A DNA stretch of 64,000 bases. Source: Hyphomicrobiales bacterium. Lineage in GTDB: Bacteria > Pseudomonadota > Alphaproteobacteria > Rhizobiales > Beijerinckiaceae. The DNA lies in contig JAQGJH010000115.1 of assembly GCA_028290705.1 (NCBI GenBank), positions 1-64,000 of the forward strand. Reading direction: 5' to 3'. Shown piece by piece: positions 8,467 to 17,300 of the stretch. The translations under genes and the position numbers were made by a program. How positions within the stretch are numbered: the stretch's first letter is position 1; every line of letters begins with the position of its first letter. Below the pieces are notes generated by a model, which was given only the letters and a program-made list of their open reading frames with translations, searched no databases and was not told where the DNA came from.

Positions 8467-9575
8467 CATTCCGCAGCTTGGCGCAACTCGGCCGCCGCAA
8501 AAGCGCTGGAGGGCACGTAGAGCGTGCCGTCGAAGAGCAAACGCGCAGTGCGCAGCAGGCCGGAGCGTTCGATCACGGGATCTTCCTGCGTCCCGCCCAC
8601 TTCCATGCGCACCGAAAATTCGCCCGTCGGATGCTCGACCGACAGCGTCTTGACCTTGCCCTCGGGAATCTGCGCCGCACGCCAGCCCGGCGAATTCGGC
8701 AGGACGCATGCGGTCGCCACCGACACGGCGGCGAAAACCCCGATGGAAGCATGGCACTCATGCGGGATGAAGCTGCGCGTCGAGACATTGCCGCCATGAA
8801 TCGGCGGGGCCACCAGCGCGATCTTCGGCACGACCTTGTCAGTGACGTCGCCCAGATTCATCAAAGGCCCTGCCGCAATGCGAATTTCTTCGATCCGCGC
8901 CTTCAACTCGGCATCGACGTTCAACTCGTCACGCGGTTCATAACCGGTGCGTCCGACCGACTTGGCCTCCAGCACGATGACCGGCATGCCATTGTCGATC
9001 AGCGTACACTCCACGCCGGCGACGACGTCGACCGCATTGCCGGTCGGCAGCAGCGATCCGCAGACGGAACCGGCGGCATCCAGAAAGTCGATCGCGATCG
9101 GCGCAGCCGTCCCGGGAACTCCGTCGATACGCGCCGAGCCTTCGTAATTGACGCGCCCCCCCGGAGTCTCGATCAGCAGTTCGGCGATCGTGCCGGTGTT
9201 GATGGTCCGCACCTTCACGGTGGTGACCGGATCTTGCGCTTCGATCAGGCCGCGCTCGATCGCGAACGGCCCGACTCCCGACAGGATATTGCCGCAGTTC
9301 GGGGTGGTGTCGACGAGCGGCCGATCCACCACGACCTGACAGAACAGAAAATCGATGTCGCAGTCGGGCGAAGTCGACTTCGAGACGAGCGCAACCTTGC
9401 TGGTCAACGGATGCGCGCCCCCGACGCCATCCACCTGCCGCGGATCGGGCGAGCCCATGGCGGCCAGCAGAACGCGATCGCGGGCGGCGGGATCGGACGG
9501 CAAATCCTCCGCGAGGAAATACGCCCCCTTCGACGTGCCTCCCCGCATCAACATGCAGCGAATACCGGTCAGCAT
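8466..9575 (-). CDS. ligU: 4-oxalomesaconate tautomerase (PrpF superfamily, LigU/GalD type)
   Basis: MLTGIRCMLMRGGTSKGAYFLAEDLP...DTTPNCGNILSGVGPFAIERG. Confidence 0.82.
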   Translation of the reverse strand: MLTGIRCMLMRGGTSKGAYFLAEDLPSDPAARDRVLLAAMGSPDPRQVDGVGGAHPLTSKVALVSKSTSPDCDIDFLFCQVVVDRPLVDTTPNCGNILSGVGPFAIERGLIEAQDPVTTVKVRTINTGTIAELLIETPGGRVNYEGSARIDGVPGTAAPIAIDFLDAAGSVCGSLLPTGNAVDVVAGVECTLIDNGMPVIVLEAKSVGRTGYEPRDELNVDAELKARIEEIRIAAGPLMNLGDVTDKVVPKIALVAPPIHGGNVSTRSFIPHECHASIGVFAAVSVATACVLPNSPGWRAAQIPEGKVKTLSVEHPTGEFSVRMEVGGTQEDPVIERSGLLRTARLLFDGTLYVPSSAFAAAELRQAAE

Positions 9576-9584
9576 GCGAACCTC

Positions 9585-10490
9585 CTAATCGTCGAACCCG
9601 TAAAGCCGCGCCGGATTGTCGACGAGAATGCGCTTCTGCGTCGCCGCGTCGGGTGCGAACAGCGGGATGAGGTCGACGAGATCCCCGTCGTTGGGCATGG
9701 ACTTCACGTTCGGATGGGGCCAATCCGTGCCCCAGATGCAGCGATCCGGGGCGGTCTCGATCAGCTTCGCGGCGAACGGGGCCGAGTCATGAAAAGGCGG
9801 TCCCGCCGACGACACGCGTTCAGAACCGCACACCTTGACCCAGGCCTTTTCGTCGTTGCGCATGAGGCCGACCAGAATGCGGAACGGCTCCTGATCCAAC
9901 CCGTCCGATGCCTTCACCCGACCCATGTGATCGATGATGTAGGGGACGGGAAGCTTGCCGAGCATGTCGGCGTATTGCGGCAGGTCGATCGCATCGAAAT
10001 GCAGGTTGAGATGCCAGCCGAGCGGCGCGATCATCGAGACGACGCGATCCAGAACGCGCATGTCCGGCACGCCGCCGAGGTGACGCACGAAGTTGAAGCG
10101 GCAGCCGCGGAAGCCGCCCTCGTGCAACTCGCGCAGCCCCTTCTCGGTGATCGTGCCGTCGATGTTGGCGACGGCGCGATACGCGCCGTTGCTCTGCGCA
10201 ATCGCGTCCAGCGCCACGCGATTGTCCGTGCCATGCGCACTCGCATTGACGATGACGGCACGCTCGATCCCGAGCTTCGCATGAAGCGCGCGAAACATTT
10301 CGAGCGGCGCATCCGGAGGCGTGTACGTGCGGTCCGGCGCGTAGGGATATTTGCTCCCCGGCCCGAAGATGTGGCAATGCGCGTCGCAGGACTTCGGCGG
10401 CACTTTGAATTTCGGCGTCTTGGTGTTGGGATCGGGGCCCGGGATCGTCGGGGTATCGTCAACCAATGTCTGTCCTCCGCCAGTGTACAA
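9585..10490 (-). CDS. ligI: 2-pyrone-4,6-dicarboxylate hydrolase (amidohydrolase superfamily, LigI type)
   Basis: SCDAHCHIFGPGSKYPYAPDRTYTPPDAPLEMFRALHAKLGIERAVIVNASAHGTDN...WGTDWPHPN. Confidence 0.8.
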   Translation of the reverse strand: MYTGGGQTLVDDTPTIPGPDPNTKTPKFKVPPKSCDAHCHIFGPGSKYPYAPDRTYTPPDAPLEMFRALHAKLGIERAVIVNASAHGTDNRVALDAIAQSNGAYRAVANIDGTITEKGLRELHEGGFRGCRFNFVRHLGGVPDMRVLDRVVSMIAPLGWHLNLHFDAIDLPQYADMLGKLPVPYIIDHMGRVKASDGLDQEPFRILVGLMRNDEKAWVKVCGSERVSSAGPPFHDSAPFAAKLIETAPDRCIWGTDWPHPNVKSMPNDGDLVDLIPLFAPDAATQKRILVDNPARLYGFDD

Positions 10491-10499
10491 CCAGATCCG

Positions 10500-11327
10500 T
10501 CACTTGCCGGCCTTGCCGGCTCCACGTTCCTGAGCGGCCGCCACCGCGACCGCGAGTTCGTCCGCCATTCCGAGATCCGCGAGCATCATGCCTGCTTCGC
10601 GCATTTCCGCTCCGCGCCGCACGCCATGCTGGTTCACCCGGCCGGCCATCGTGACCGCAAGCTTGGGCCAGTCGATCGACGGAAAACTCTCCTGGAGACT
10701 GCCGAAAACCTCTTCCTCGACGTTCCAGGACTTGGCGGCCCTGGCGCAATCCACGATCAGCGCCTCCAGCCCCTTGATCATGATCGACCGGCACAATTTC
10801 ATCGCCGATGCGCGGCCGTATTCACGGGCAACCGGCCGGATGTTCATGCCCAGCGCATTGAGCATGGGAGCGAGCTCTTCGGCGCTTGGCCCGCCAGCCA
10901 GGATGGAAACCTTGATGCCCGGCCCCGGGACCGGGGCCATGACGGCGCCCTCGACGTAGGCCGCACCCGTCGGCGAAATCATTGCGGCCGCCTCGGTCTT
11001 GGTGCCCGGGGAAGCGGAATTGATGTCCAGAAAAAACTGGCCAGCCTTCATGTAGCCGGCAGCTTCTCTGGCGACATCCTTCACCGAAGCCGCAGTCACG
11101 GCGGAGATCACCACGTCGGCGCCCTCCGCGGCTTCCGCTGCACTGCGCGCGAGCGCTACCCCGTCACGCTCCGCCGCGGCAACCTGGCTGCCGGACCGCT
11201 CCGGCCGGTCGAATAAGATGTCGTAGGCTCGGATGCCCTCCGCTCCGCCGGCGAGCAACTCACGCGCAAAGATCTGGCCGACTTCACCGTAGCCGATCAG
11301 CGCAATTTTCTTGGCGGCAACTTTCAT
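10500..11327 (-). CDS. NAD(P)-dependent oxidoreductase, 6-phosphogluconate dehydrogenase-like with DUF1932-type C-terminus
   Basis: KIALIGYGEVGQIFARELLAGG Rossmann motif; FLDINSASPGTK; start choice uncertain. Confidence 0.78.
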   Translation of the reverse strand: MKVAAKKIALIGYGEVGQIFARELLAGGAEGIRAYDILFDRPERSGSQVAAAERDGVALARSAAEAAEGADVVISAVTAASVKDVAREAAGYMKAGQFFLDINSASPGTKTEAAAMISPTGAAYVEGAVMAPVPGPGIKVSILAGGPSAEELAPMLNALGMNIRPVAREYGRASAMKLCRSIMIKGLEALIVDCARAAKSWNVEEEVFGSLQESFPSIDWPKLAVTMAGRVNQHGVRRGAEMREAGMMLADLGMADELAVAVAAAQERGAGKAGK

Positions 11328-11419
11328 GGCGACGAACATCCTCCCGAACTTTGGCGGGAACATGCGCCCGGCCTGACGGCGATGCAAATGACTGGTTTTT
11401 CCTCACTCATGAGCCTGGT

Positions 11420-12364
11420 TCACGCGGTGCGGAGCCTTGGCATGACCGGCTTGGCACGGGCCACGCCATCCGCCTTGACCATGCGCTCGACCGTCTTGCG
11501 AAGCGAGTCCGCAGCCGGGCTCAAGGGGCGCTCCCGCGCACTCAGCAGGCCGACCGTGCGAGTGATCCCTGGATTGTGCAGCGGCAGCGCCACGAGGTCG
11601 CGCATGTCGATCCCGTCGATCGCCAGCCGCGGAATGACCGTCAGCCCGACACCAGCGCTCACCATGCTGACCGCGGTGGCGATGTGCAACACCTCCCAGC
11701 GCCAGTCGAGTTGGTCGCGCCTCGGCCCGAGCGCGTCGTCGATCAGCAGCCGGTTGCCGGCCTGGCGGCTCGTGCGCACCAGGGGAATGCCCACCAGATC
11801 GCTCCAGTCCACCTGCCCGTCCCGCGCGATCGGATGGCTTTTTGGGCAGAGCAACACGAACGGCTCTTTCATAAGGGGCTTCACCTCAAGATCCGGATGC
11901 GTGTCGGACGCGAGCGTCAGGCCGAATTCGGCCGTGCCGGCGCGCACCAGGTCGCAGATCTCGGTGGCGGAATTGTCGTAGATGCGGACCGAGACACCCG
12001 GATGGCTGGCATAGAACTCGCGCAGCAATTGCGGCAGGTAATGCACCGCGAGTGTCGGCAGGCAGCACACAGCGATCCGCTCCTGCCTCTCGCGGCCTTT
12101 CTGGCGGAGTTCTTCGAACGACAACGCAAGCTCGCCGATCATGCGTTGCGCGTTCGGAAGCAGCTGCGCGCCCGCCTCCGTCAAGGTCACCTGGCGGGTG
12201 GTTCTGACGAAGAGTTTCAGCCCCAGGTCCTGCTCGAGCTTCTTCATGCGATGGCTGAGCGCCGTCTGCGACAGGTTCAATTGCGCGGCCGCTCTCTGGA
12301 AGCTGCCGCGCTCGGCAATCGCCAGAAAGGCCTGCAGGCCCAGAAAGTCGATTCTGGCGTTCAT
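11420..12364 (-). CDS. LysR-family transcriptional regulator
   Basis: LQAFLAIAERGSFQRAAAQLNLSQTALSHRMKKLEQDLGLKLFVRTTRQVTLTEAG; ATG at 12364. Confidence 0.93.
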   Translation of the reverse strand: MNARIDFLGLQAFLAIAERGSFQRAAAQLNLSQTALSHRMKKLEQDLGLKLFVRTTRQVTLTEAGAQLLPNAQRMIGELALSFEELRQKGRERQERIAVCCLPTLAVHYLPQLLREFYASHPGVSVRIYDNSATEICDLVRAGTAEFGLTLASDTHPDLEVKPLMKEPFVLLCPKSHPIARDGQVDWSDLVGIPLVRTSRQAGNRLLIDDALGPRRDQLDWRWEVLHIATAVSMVSAGVGLTVIPRLAIDGIDMRDLVALPLHNPGITRTVGLLSARERPLSPAADSLRKTVERMVKADGVARAKPVMPRLRTA

Positions 12365-12391
12365 GGTCGTTTCCCTCTGCACTCCCGTCAG

Positions 12392-12406
12392 ATGAAACCA
12401 TTTCAT
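12392..12406. promoter_or_regulatory. Candidate LysR operator ATGAAA-CCA-TTTCAT (T-N11-A)
   Basis: Perfect inverted repeat in the divergent intergenic region between LysR and the 2-hydroxyacid dehydrogenase. Confidence 0.6.
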
Positions 12407-12522
12407 GAATGCGCAGGCAAGCGCCGTGGCGTGCATCTTTCGGCTCGTGGGATGAACTCCCTGCGCATTGCGGTCGCCCAAGCGGCTTCCTATGCTGCGC
12501 CCAACTTCCATGGAGAGCCCTG

Positions 12523-13479
12523 ATGCGCATTGCCGTTCTCGACGATTACCAGCGCCTGTCCCTCGAGCTGGCGGATTGGTCGCGCGTGCGGCGGCAATGC
12601 GACGTGACGGTCTTCGACAAGAACATCCCCGACGAGGACGAAGCTGCGCGGCTTCTGGCCCCGTTCGACATTCTCTTCGTCATGCGCGAACGCATGCCGG
12701 TGCGCCGCTCCCTTCTCGAGCGACTTCCCAACCTCAAGATGATCGTGTCGACGGGCACCCGCAATCGTGGCCTGGACTCGGCGGCGGCGCGTGAACGCGG
12801 GATCGTCGTCACACACACGACCGGCCTGCACGCAACCGCGACCACACTCGAGCTCACCTGGGCGCTGATTCTCGCGGCCGCGCGCAATATCCCCTACGAA
12901 GACCGGATGATGCGCGAGGGCCGCTGGCAGGAGACGCTCGGCATGCGGCTGGTGGACCGCACGCTCGGGCTCTGCGGCTTTGGAAAACTCGGTTCGGCAG
13001 TGGCGAAGATCGGCCAGGCGTTCGGCATGAAGACCATCGCCTGGAGCCAGAACCTGACGGAAGAACGAGCCCGCGCCGGCGGCGCCGAACTCGTCAGCAA
13101 GCAGGATCTCTTCGCACGATCCGACATCGTGTCGGTCCACCTCGTTCTCAGCGAACGGACCCGCGGGCTGATCGGCGCGCCGGAATTCTCCGCCATGCGA
13201 CCGGACGCGATCTTCGTCAATACGTCACGCGGCCCCATCGTGGATGAAGCCGCCCTCGTCGACGCGATGCAGCGCAAGGCGATCCGGCGAGCAGCGCTCG
13301 ACGTCTACGACGTCGAGCCCCTGCCCATCGATCATCCCTTGCGCAGGCTCGACAACGTCGTGCTGAGCCCGCACCTCGGCTATGCGTCGGAGGACAACAT
13401 CCGCCAGTACTACGTCGACGGCGTCGAGAACATCGAGGCCTTCCTGGCCGGCAAGCCGATCCGGATCGTCGAAGACTGA
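12523..13479 (+). CDS. D-2-hydroxyacid dehydrogenase family protein
   Basis: GLCGFGKLGSAVAKIGQAFGMK; VNTSRGPIVDEAALVDAM; LSPHLGYASED. Confidence 0.92.
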   Translation: MRIAVLDDYQRLSLELADWSRVRRQCDVTVFDKNIPDEDEAARLLAPFDILFVMRERMPVRRSLLERLPNLKMIVSTGTRNRGLDSAAARERGIVVTHTTGLHATATTLELTWALILAAARNIPYEDRMMREGRWQETLGMRLVDRTLGLCGFGKLGSAVAKIGQAFGMKTIAWSQNLTEERARAGGAELVSKQDLFARSDIVSVHLVLSERTRGLIGAPEFSAMRPDAIFVNTSRGPIVDEAALVDAMQRKAIRRAALDVYDVEPLPIDHPLRRLDNVVLSPHLGYASEDNIRQYYVDGVENIEAFLAGKPIRIVED

Positions 13480-13486
13480 TCCGGCC

Positions 13487-13741
13487 TCACGCGTGCTCGG
13501 CTTCACCCGTCTCCAGCGCGCTCAGGATGCGCGCCACGAGAGCCCGAGCCGACTCGGCGCTGAGTTCGACCGCCACGCGCTGGCTGGAGTCCGGCGACAT
13601 GAAATCGATGCTCAGCGCGTGATCTAGAGGCGCGTGATACGGGTGATCGAAATAGACGTTGGCGCTCGTCACGTTGACCCAGCCGTCGGGCCCCTTGGCG
13701 CTGCCGACGATCGCCGCCGTTTCGGTGATGTAGGAACACAT
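13487..13741 (-). CDS. Conserved small protein resembling DUF6295
   Basis: MCSYITETAAIVGSAKGPDGWVNVTSANVYFDHPYHAPLDHALSIDF. Confidence 0.7.
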   Translation of the reverse strand: MCSYITETAAIVGSAKGPDGWVNVTSANVYFDHPYHAPLDHALSIDFMSPDSSQRVAVELSAESARALVARILSALETGEAEHA

Positions 13742-13752
13742 GGCCCCGGCCC

Positions 13753-14499
13753 TCAATCCAGATGCTTGTGGAAGAACGAAATGACCTTCTGCCATCCGTC
13801 CTTCGCCTGTTCGGGACGATAGCCCGGCCGGTCCGCCGCGAAAAAGCCGTGCCCGGCGCCGTCGTAGCGGTGGAACTCGTAAGATTTGCCGAGGCTCTTC
13901 AATGTTTCCTCGAGCTTGTCGACATGCGCGGGAGACGGGTTCTTGTCGTCGTTGCCGAAAAGGCCGAGCAGCGGCGCCTGAAGCTTCCCGGTGAGATCGA
14001 TCGGCGCCACGGGCCGCTGCGGCGTGAGCTGCGAGGGATCGTCCACCACGACGTTGCCGCCCCAGCAATCGACGGCAGCGTCGACCCCCTCGAGCCGGCA
14101 AGCCGCCAGAAACGTATGACGGCCGCCCGAGCAAAAGCCGATCACTCCGACCTTGCCGTTCGCCTCGGCCTGCTCGCGCAGGAAAGCCATGCAACCCGCA
14201 ACATCGCCCACCACCTGATCATCCGCGACGCCTCCGGCCGTGCGCGCCTTTGCGGCGAGATCGTCCGGCGTTCCCGGACCGTGCCGGAAATAAAGATGCG
14301 GGGCGATCGTGGCGAAGCCGAAATGCGCCAGCTTGCGGGTCGCCTCCATGCACCAGTCATCCCAGCCAGGCATGTGATGGATGAGCACCACGCCGGGGAA
14401 AGGTCCAGCCCCGGAAGGCCGCGCGTAATAGGCCTCGCCCGTATCGCCATTGTGTGCCTTGAACGACACCATTTCAGCGATCATCCCACGGTAGGACAT
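13753..14499 (-). CDS. Dienelactone hydrolase family protein
   Basis: PGVVLIHHMPGWDDW; GVIGFCSGGRHTF catalytic Cys motif; YDGAGHGFF. Confidence 0.9.
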   Translation of the reverse strand: MSYRGMIAEMVSFKAHNGDTGEAYYARPSGAGPFPGVVLIHHMPGWDDWCMEATRKLAHFGFATIAPHLYFRHGPGTPDDLAAKARTAGGVADDQVVGDVAGCMAFLREQAEANGKVGVIGFCSGGRHTFLAACRLEGVDAAVDCWGGNVVVDDPSQLTPQRPVAPIDLTGKLQAPLLGLFGNDDKNPSPAHVDKLEETLKSLGKSYEFHRYDGAGHGFFAADRPGYRPEQAKDGWQKVISFFHKHLD

Positions 14500-14568
14500 G
14501 TCTTCTCCCCTTGTCGTTGAAGGCGCGATGCTAAGGACCGCGCCACGAAAGTCCAGTGCCGGGACCGA

Positions 14569-16008
14569 TCAGCCGTAAACGAGCCTGCGCACCTCCGAAA
14601 GATCGGCGACGAACGCCTCGTACTCCCTCCGCTTGTCCGCCTCATCCTGCAAGCGCAGCAGGAAAGAGGGATGAACCGTGACGAAGACGTCGCCCAGGAA
14701 GGGCGAGGCCAGGACTTGGCCGCGTGTCTTCAGAACGGAGTGACTTTCGCCCGTCAGGCTCCTGATCGCCGTCGCCCCCATGGCGATCGTGAGCTTCGGC
14801 TTGAGCAGGGCTGCTTCCTGTTCGATCCACCAGCGGCACGCGTTGATCTCCGAGACGTTCGGAGACTTGTGGATGCGGCGTTTGCCGCGCGGCTCGTTCT
14901 TGAAGTGCTTGACCGAATTGGTCACGTAAGCCGCCGTCCGGTCGATGCCGGCATCCGCCAGCGCACGATCGAACAATTGCCCTGCCGGTCCCACGAAGGG
15001 GCGACCCGCCAGATCCTCCTTGTCGCCGGGTTGCTCGCCCACGAACAGCAGCTCTGCATTCGCTTCGCCTTCGCCGAAAACCGTCTGGGTTGCATTCGAC
15101 CAAAGCGGACACCGCTTGCAACCCGCAGCTTCCTGCCGAAGACCCTCGAGCCCACCGACATGCGGCGCCGAGGGCCGCGCGGCCTCCACCTGCTTCAGAA
15201 TTTTGGCGCTGCGTTTCGCCGCGACCAGCGCAGGCGCCGCGATCATGCCTTCGGATGCCCGCGAGGCGCTTTGAATGAGCCCCGGGATGGCGCTACTCTC
15301 GGGCAGGTTCTTCCAGTATCGCATCGGCATTTCCCGCTTCATCGCGGCGATCTTCAGTCGCGCCGGATTGAAGATGTGGGCGTAGTAAGTGCGCCAATGC
15401 TCTTCGAGCCGGTCATCGTCGGGCGCGAGATCGCGGGTCGCGCCGGGCGTGAAGCTCAACGCCTGACGATCCCAATGGACGCAGAGTTCAGGCGTGAGAA
15501 TCGACCATCGCATGGCCGCGAACCTGTCGACGAAGAACGGCGCGGTCAGACGCACGACGTGGTGCTCGGGCTCGAACCAGGCCACGAAGGCCGGACCATC
15601 TTCGGTCGCGACCTCGCGAAAGCGCACGAATGCCGTCATCTTGTGCCGTTCGCGGCGCACAGCCTTGGCCATATTCTCCGCTCGGAACACGTCGTCATCG
15701 GTGACGAGTTCGAGCAGCTTCGGCTGCTCCTGCAAGCGCAGAAGCATACGATAAAGAAGGGCGAACCGCTCCTCGTCCCGGTGACAGACCACTCTCTCAG
15801 CCAGATCGACGAAACGCCGCGACACGCGGAGCTCGCCGCCATTCTCGCTTACGTCCGGCATGACGGCTTCCGCGGCGAACAGATCCCGCAGCCCGCCGGG
15901 CGTGCGCCACTGCACGTCGCTTGGCGCAACTCCCGCCATGGCGAGCCGCCGGGCGGCTGAGCGCCAACCGTCGAAATCCGCAGCATGCTCCAGATCGACC
16001 GCGATCAT
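14569..16008 (-). CDS. udgX: UdgX-type uracil-DNA-binding protein/glycosylase fused to an N-terminal DUF4130-like domain
   Basis: CKRCPLW...LLFVGEQPGDKEDLAGRPFVGPAGQLFDRAL...NSVKHFKNEPRGKRRIHKSPNVSEINACRWW; KRRIHK loop is diagnostic of UdgX. Confidence 0.9.
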   Translation of the reverse strand: MIAVDLEHAADFDGWRSAARRLAMAGVAPSDVQWRTPGGLRDLFAAEAVMPDVSENGGELRVSRRFVDLAERVVCHRDEERFALLYRMLLRLQEQPKLLELVTDDDVFRAENMAKAVRRERHKMTAFVRFREVATEDGPAFVAWFEPEHHVVRLTAPFFVDRFAAMRWSILTPELCVHWDRQALSFTPGATRDLAPDDDRLEEHWRTYYAHIFNPARLKIAAMKREMPMRYWKNLPESSAIPGLIQSASRASEGMIAAPALVAAKRSAKILKQVEAARPSAPHVGGLEGLRQEAAGCKRCPLWSNATQTVFGEGEANAELLFVGEQPGDKEDLAGRPFVGPAGQLFDRALADAGIDRTAAYVTNSVKHFKNEPRGKRRIHKSPNVSEINACRWWIEQEAALLKPKLTIAMGATAIRSLTGESHSVLKTRGQVLASPFLGDVFVTVHPSFLLRLQDEADKRREYEAFVADLSEVRRLVYG

Positions 16009-17249
16009 CAGAAGAGGCTCAATTGCAACGGTTTCTCGATTTTCGGCGTGACGCAGGCGACGAGACCGGCGGCATCCGTCGCAGCACCGGGATGCCAATC
16101 GAGCGTCACGATGAACGGCCGCATGGTTTTCAGAGAGCGCGTCAAGCGCGCGACGTCCGCGAGACGCAGAGCCGCCAGCCGCCTCATGCGGATCATTTTA
16201 TCGACGCTCTTCACGCCCAGGCCGGGGATGCGCAGCAGCATCTCGCGTGGCGCGCGATTGACGTCGATGGGAAATCGATCGCGATGCGAGACGGCCCAGG
16301 CCATTTTGGGATCCAGCGCGAGATCGAGCATCCCATCTGTCGTCGAGGCGACGATCTCGTCGACCGAGAATTCGTAAAAGCGGTACAGCCAGTCCGCCTG
16401 GTACAGGCGATGCTCTCGCATCAGCGGCGGGGTCTGCGACGGCAACGCCGTCGGGCTCCCGGGTATCGGGCTGAATGCGGAATAATAGACGCGCTTCAGA
16501 TGATAGCCGCTGTAGAGCGTCGCGCTCGTGCGGATGATTTCCGAGTCCGGCGCGGCATCCGCCCCAACGATCATCTGCGTGCTTTGTCCGGCAGGCGCGA
16601 AGCGCGGCGCACGTGTGCTCTTGCGCCGCTCCTCACGTCCCTCCTCCATGCGCAGCCGCAAGCCGCCCATGGCCTTCCGGATCGAGCGGGAATCCTTCTG
16701 GGGCGCAAGTTCCGTGAGACTCTCCTCGCGCGGCAGTTCGACGTTGATCGAAAGCCGGTCAGCATAAAGACCGGCCTCTTCGAGGAGGCGCGGATCGGCG
16801 TCCGGAATGGTCTTCAGATGAATGTAGCCCTTGAAGCCATGGTCTTCGCGCAGGAGCCGCGCCACGCGAACCAGTTGCTCCATCGTGTAATCGGGCGTCC
16901 GGATGATGCCGGACGACAGGAACAATCCCTCGATATAGTTGCGCTTGTAAAAGCCGATCGTCAGGTCGACCACTTCCTCGGGGGTGAAGCGCGCGCGCTG
17001 GACGTTGCTGCTGACCCGGTTCACGCAATAAAGGCAGTCGTAGATGCAATGGTTGGTCAGCAGCAGCTTCAACAGCGAGATGCAACGGCCGTCGGGTGCA
17101 TAGGAGTGGCAGATGCCCATTCCCTCAGTCGAGCCGAGACCGCCATCCCTCGAATGGCGTTTGCTGGTTCCGCTCGAAGCACACGAGGCATCGTATTTCG
17201 CGGCATCGGCCAGCACCGCGAGCTTTGCCATCGAGTCGAGTTGGGCCAT
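16008..17249 (-). CDS. Putative DNA modification/repair radical SAM protein with C-terminal helix-hairpin-helix
   Basis: LLTNHCIYDCLYCVNRVSSNVQRARFTPEEVVDLTIGFYKRNYIEGLFLSSGII; C-terminal LLRIPGLGVKSVDKMIRMRR. Confidence 0.9.
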   Translation of the reverse strand: MAQLDSMAKLAVLADAAKYDASCASSGTSKRHSRDGGLGSTEGMGICHSYAPDGRCISLLKLLLTNHCIYDCLYCVNRVSSNVQRARFTPEEVVDLTIGFYKRNYIEGLFLSSGIIRTPDYTMEQLVRVARLLREDHGFKGYIHLKTIPDADPRLLEEAGLYADRLSINVELPREESLTELAPQKDSRSIRKAMGGLRLRMEEGREERRKSTRAPRFAPAGQSTQMIVGADAAPDSEIIRTSATLYSGYHLKRVYYSAFSPIPGSPTALPSQTPPLMREHRLYQADWLYRFYEFSVDEIVASTTDGMLDLALDPKMAWAVSHRDRFPIDVNRAPREMLLRIPGLGVKSVDKMIRMRRLAALRLADVARLTRSLKTMRPFIVTLDWHPGAATDAAGLVACVTPKIEKPLQLSLF

Positions 17250-17300
17250 GAAAACGACGCTCCTGTTCCGCCTTTGTTCTAGGGCGCGGCAGGAGGAGGG

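Noticed and set aside
8262-11216. 984-aa plus-strand ORF
   Set aside because: Antisense to ligU, ligI and the oxidoreductase; Arg/His/Asp-rich composition typical of a GC-rich shadow frame, no recognisable domains
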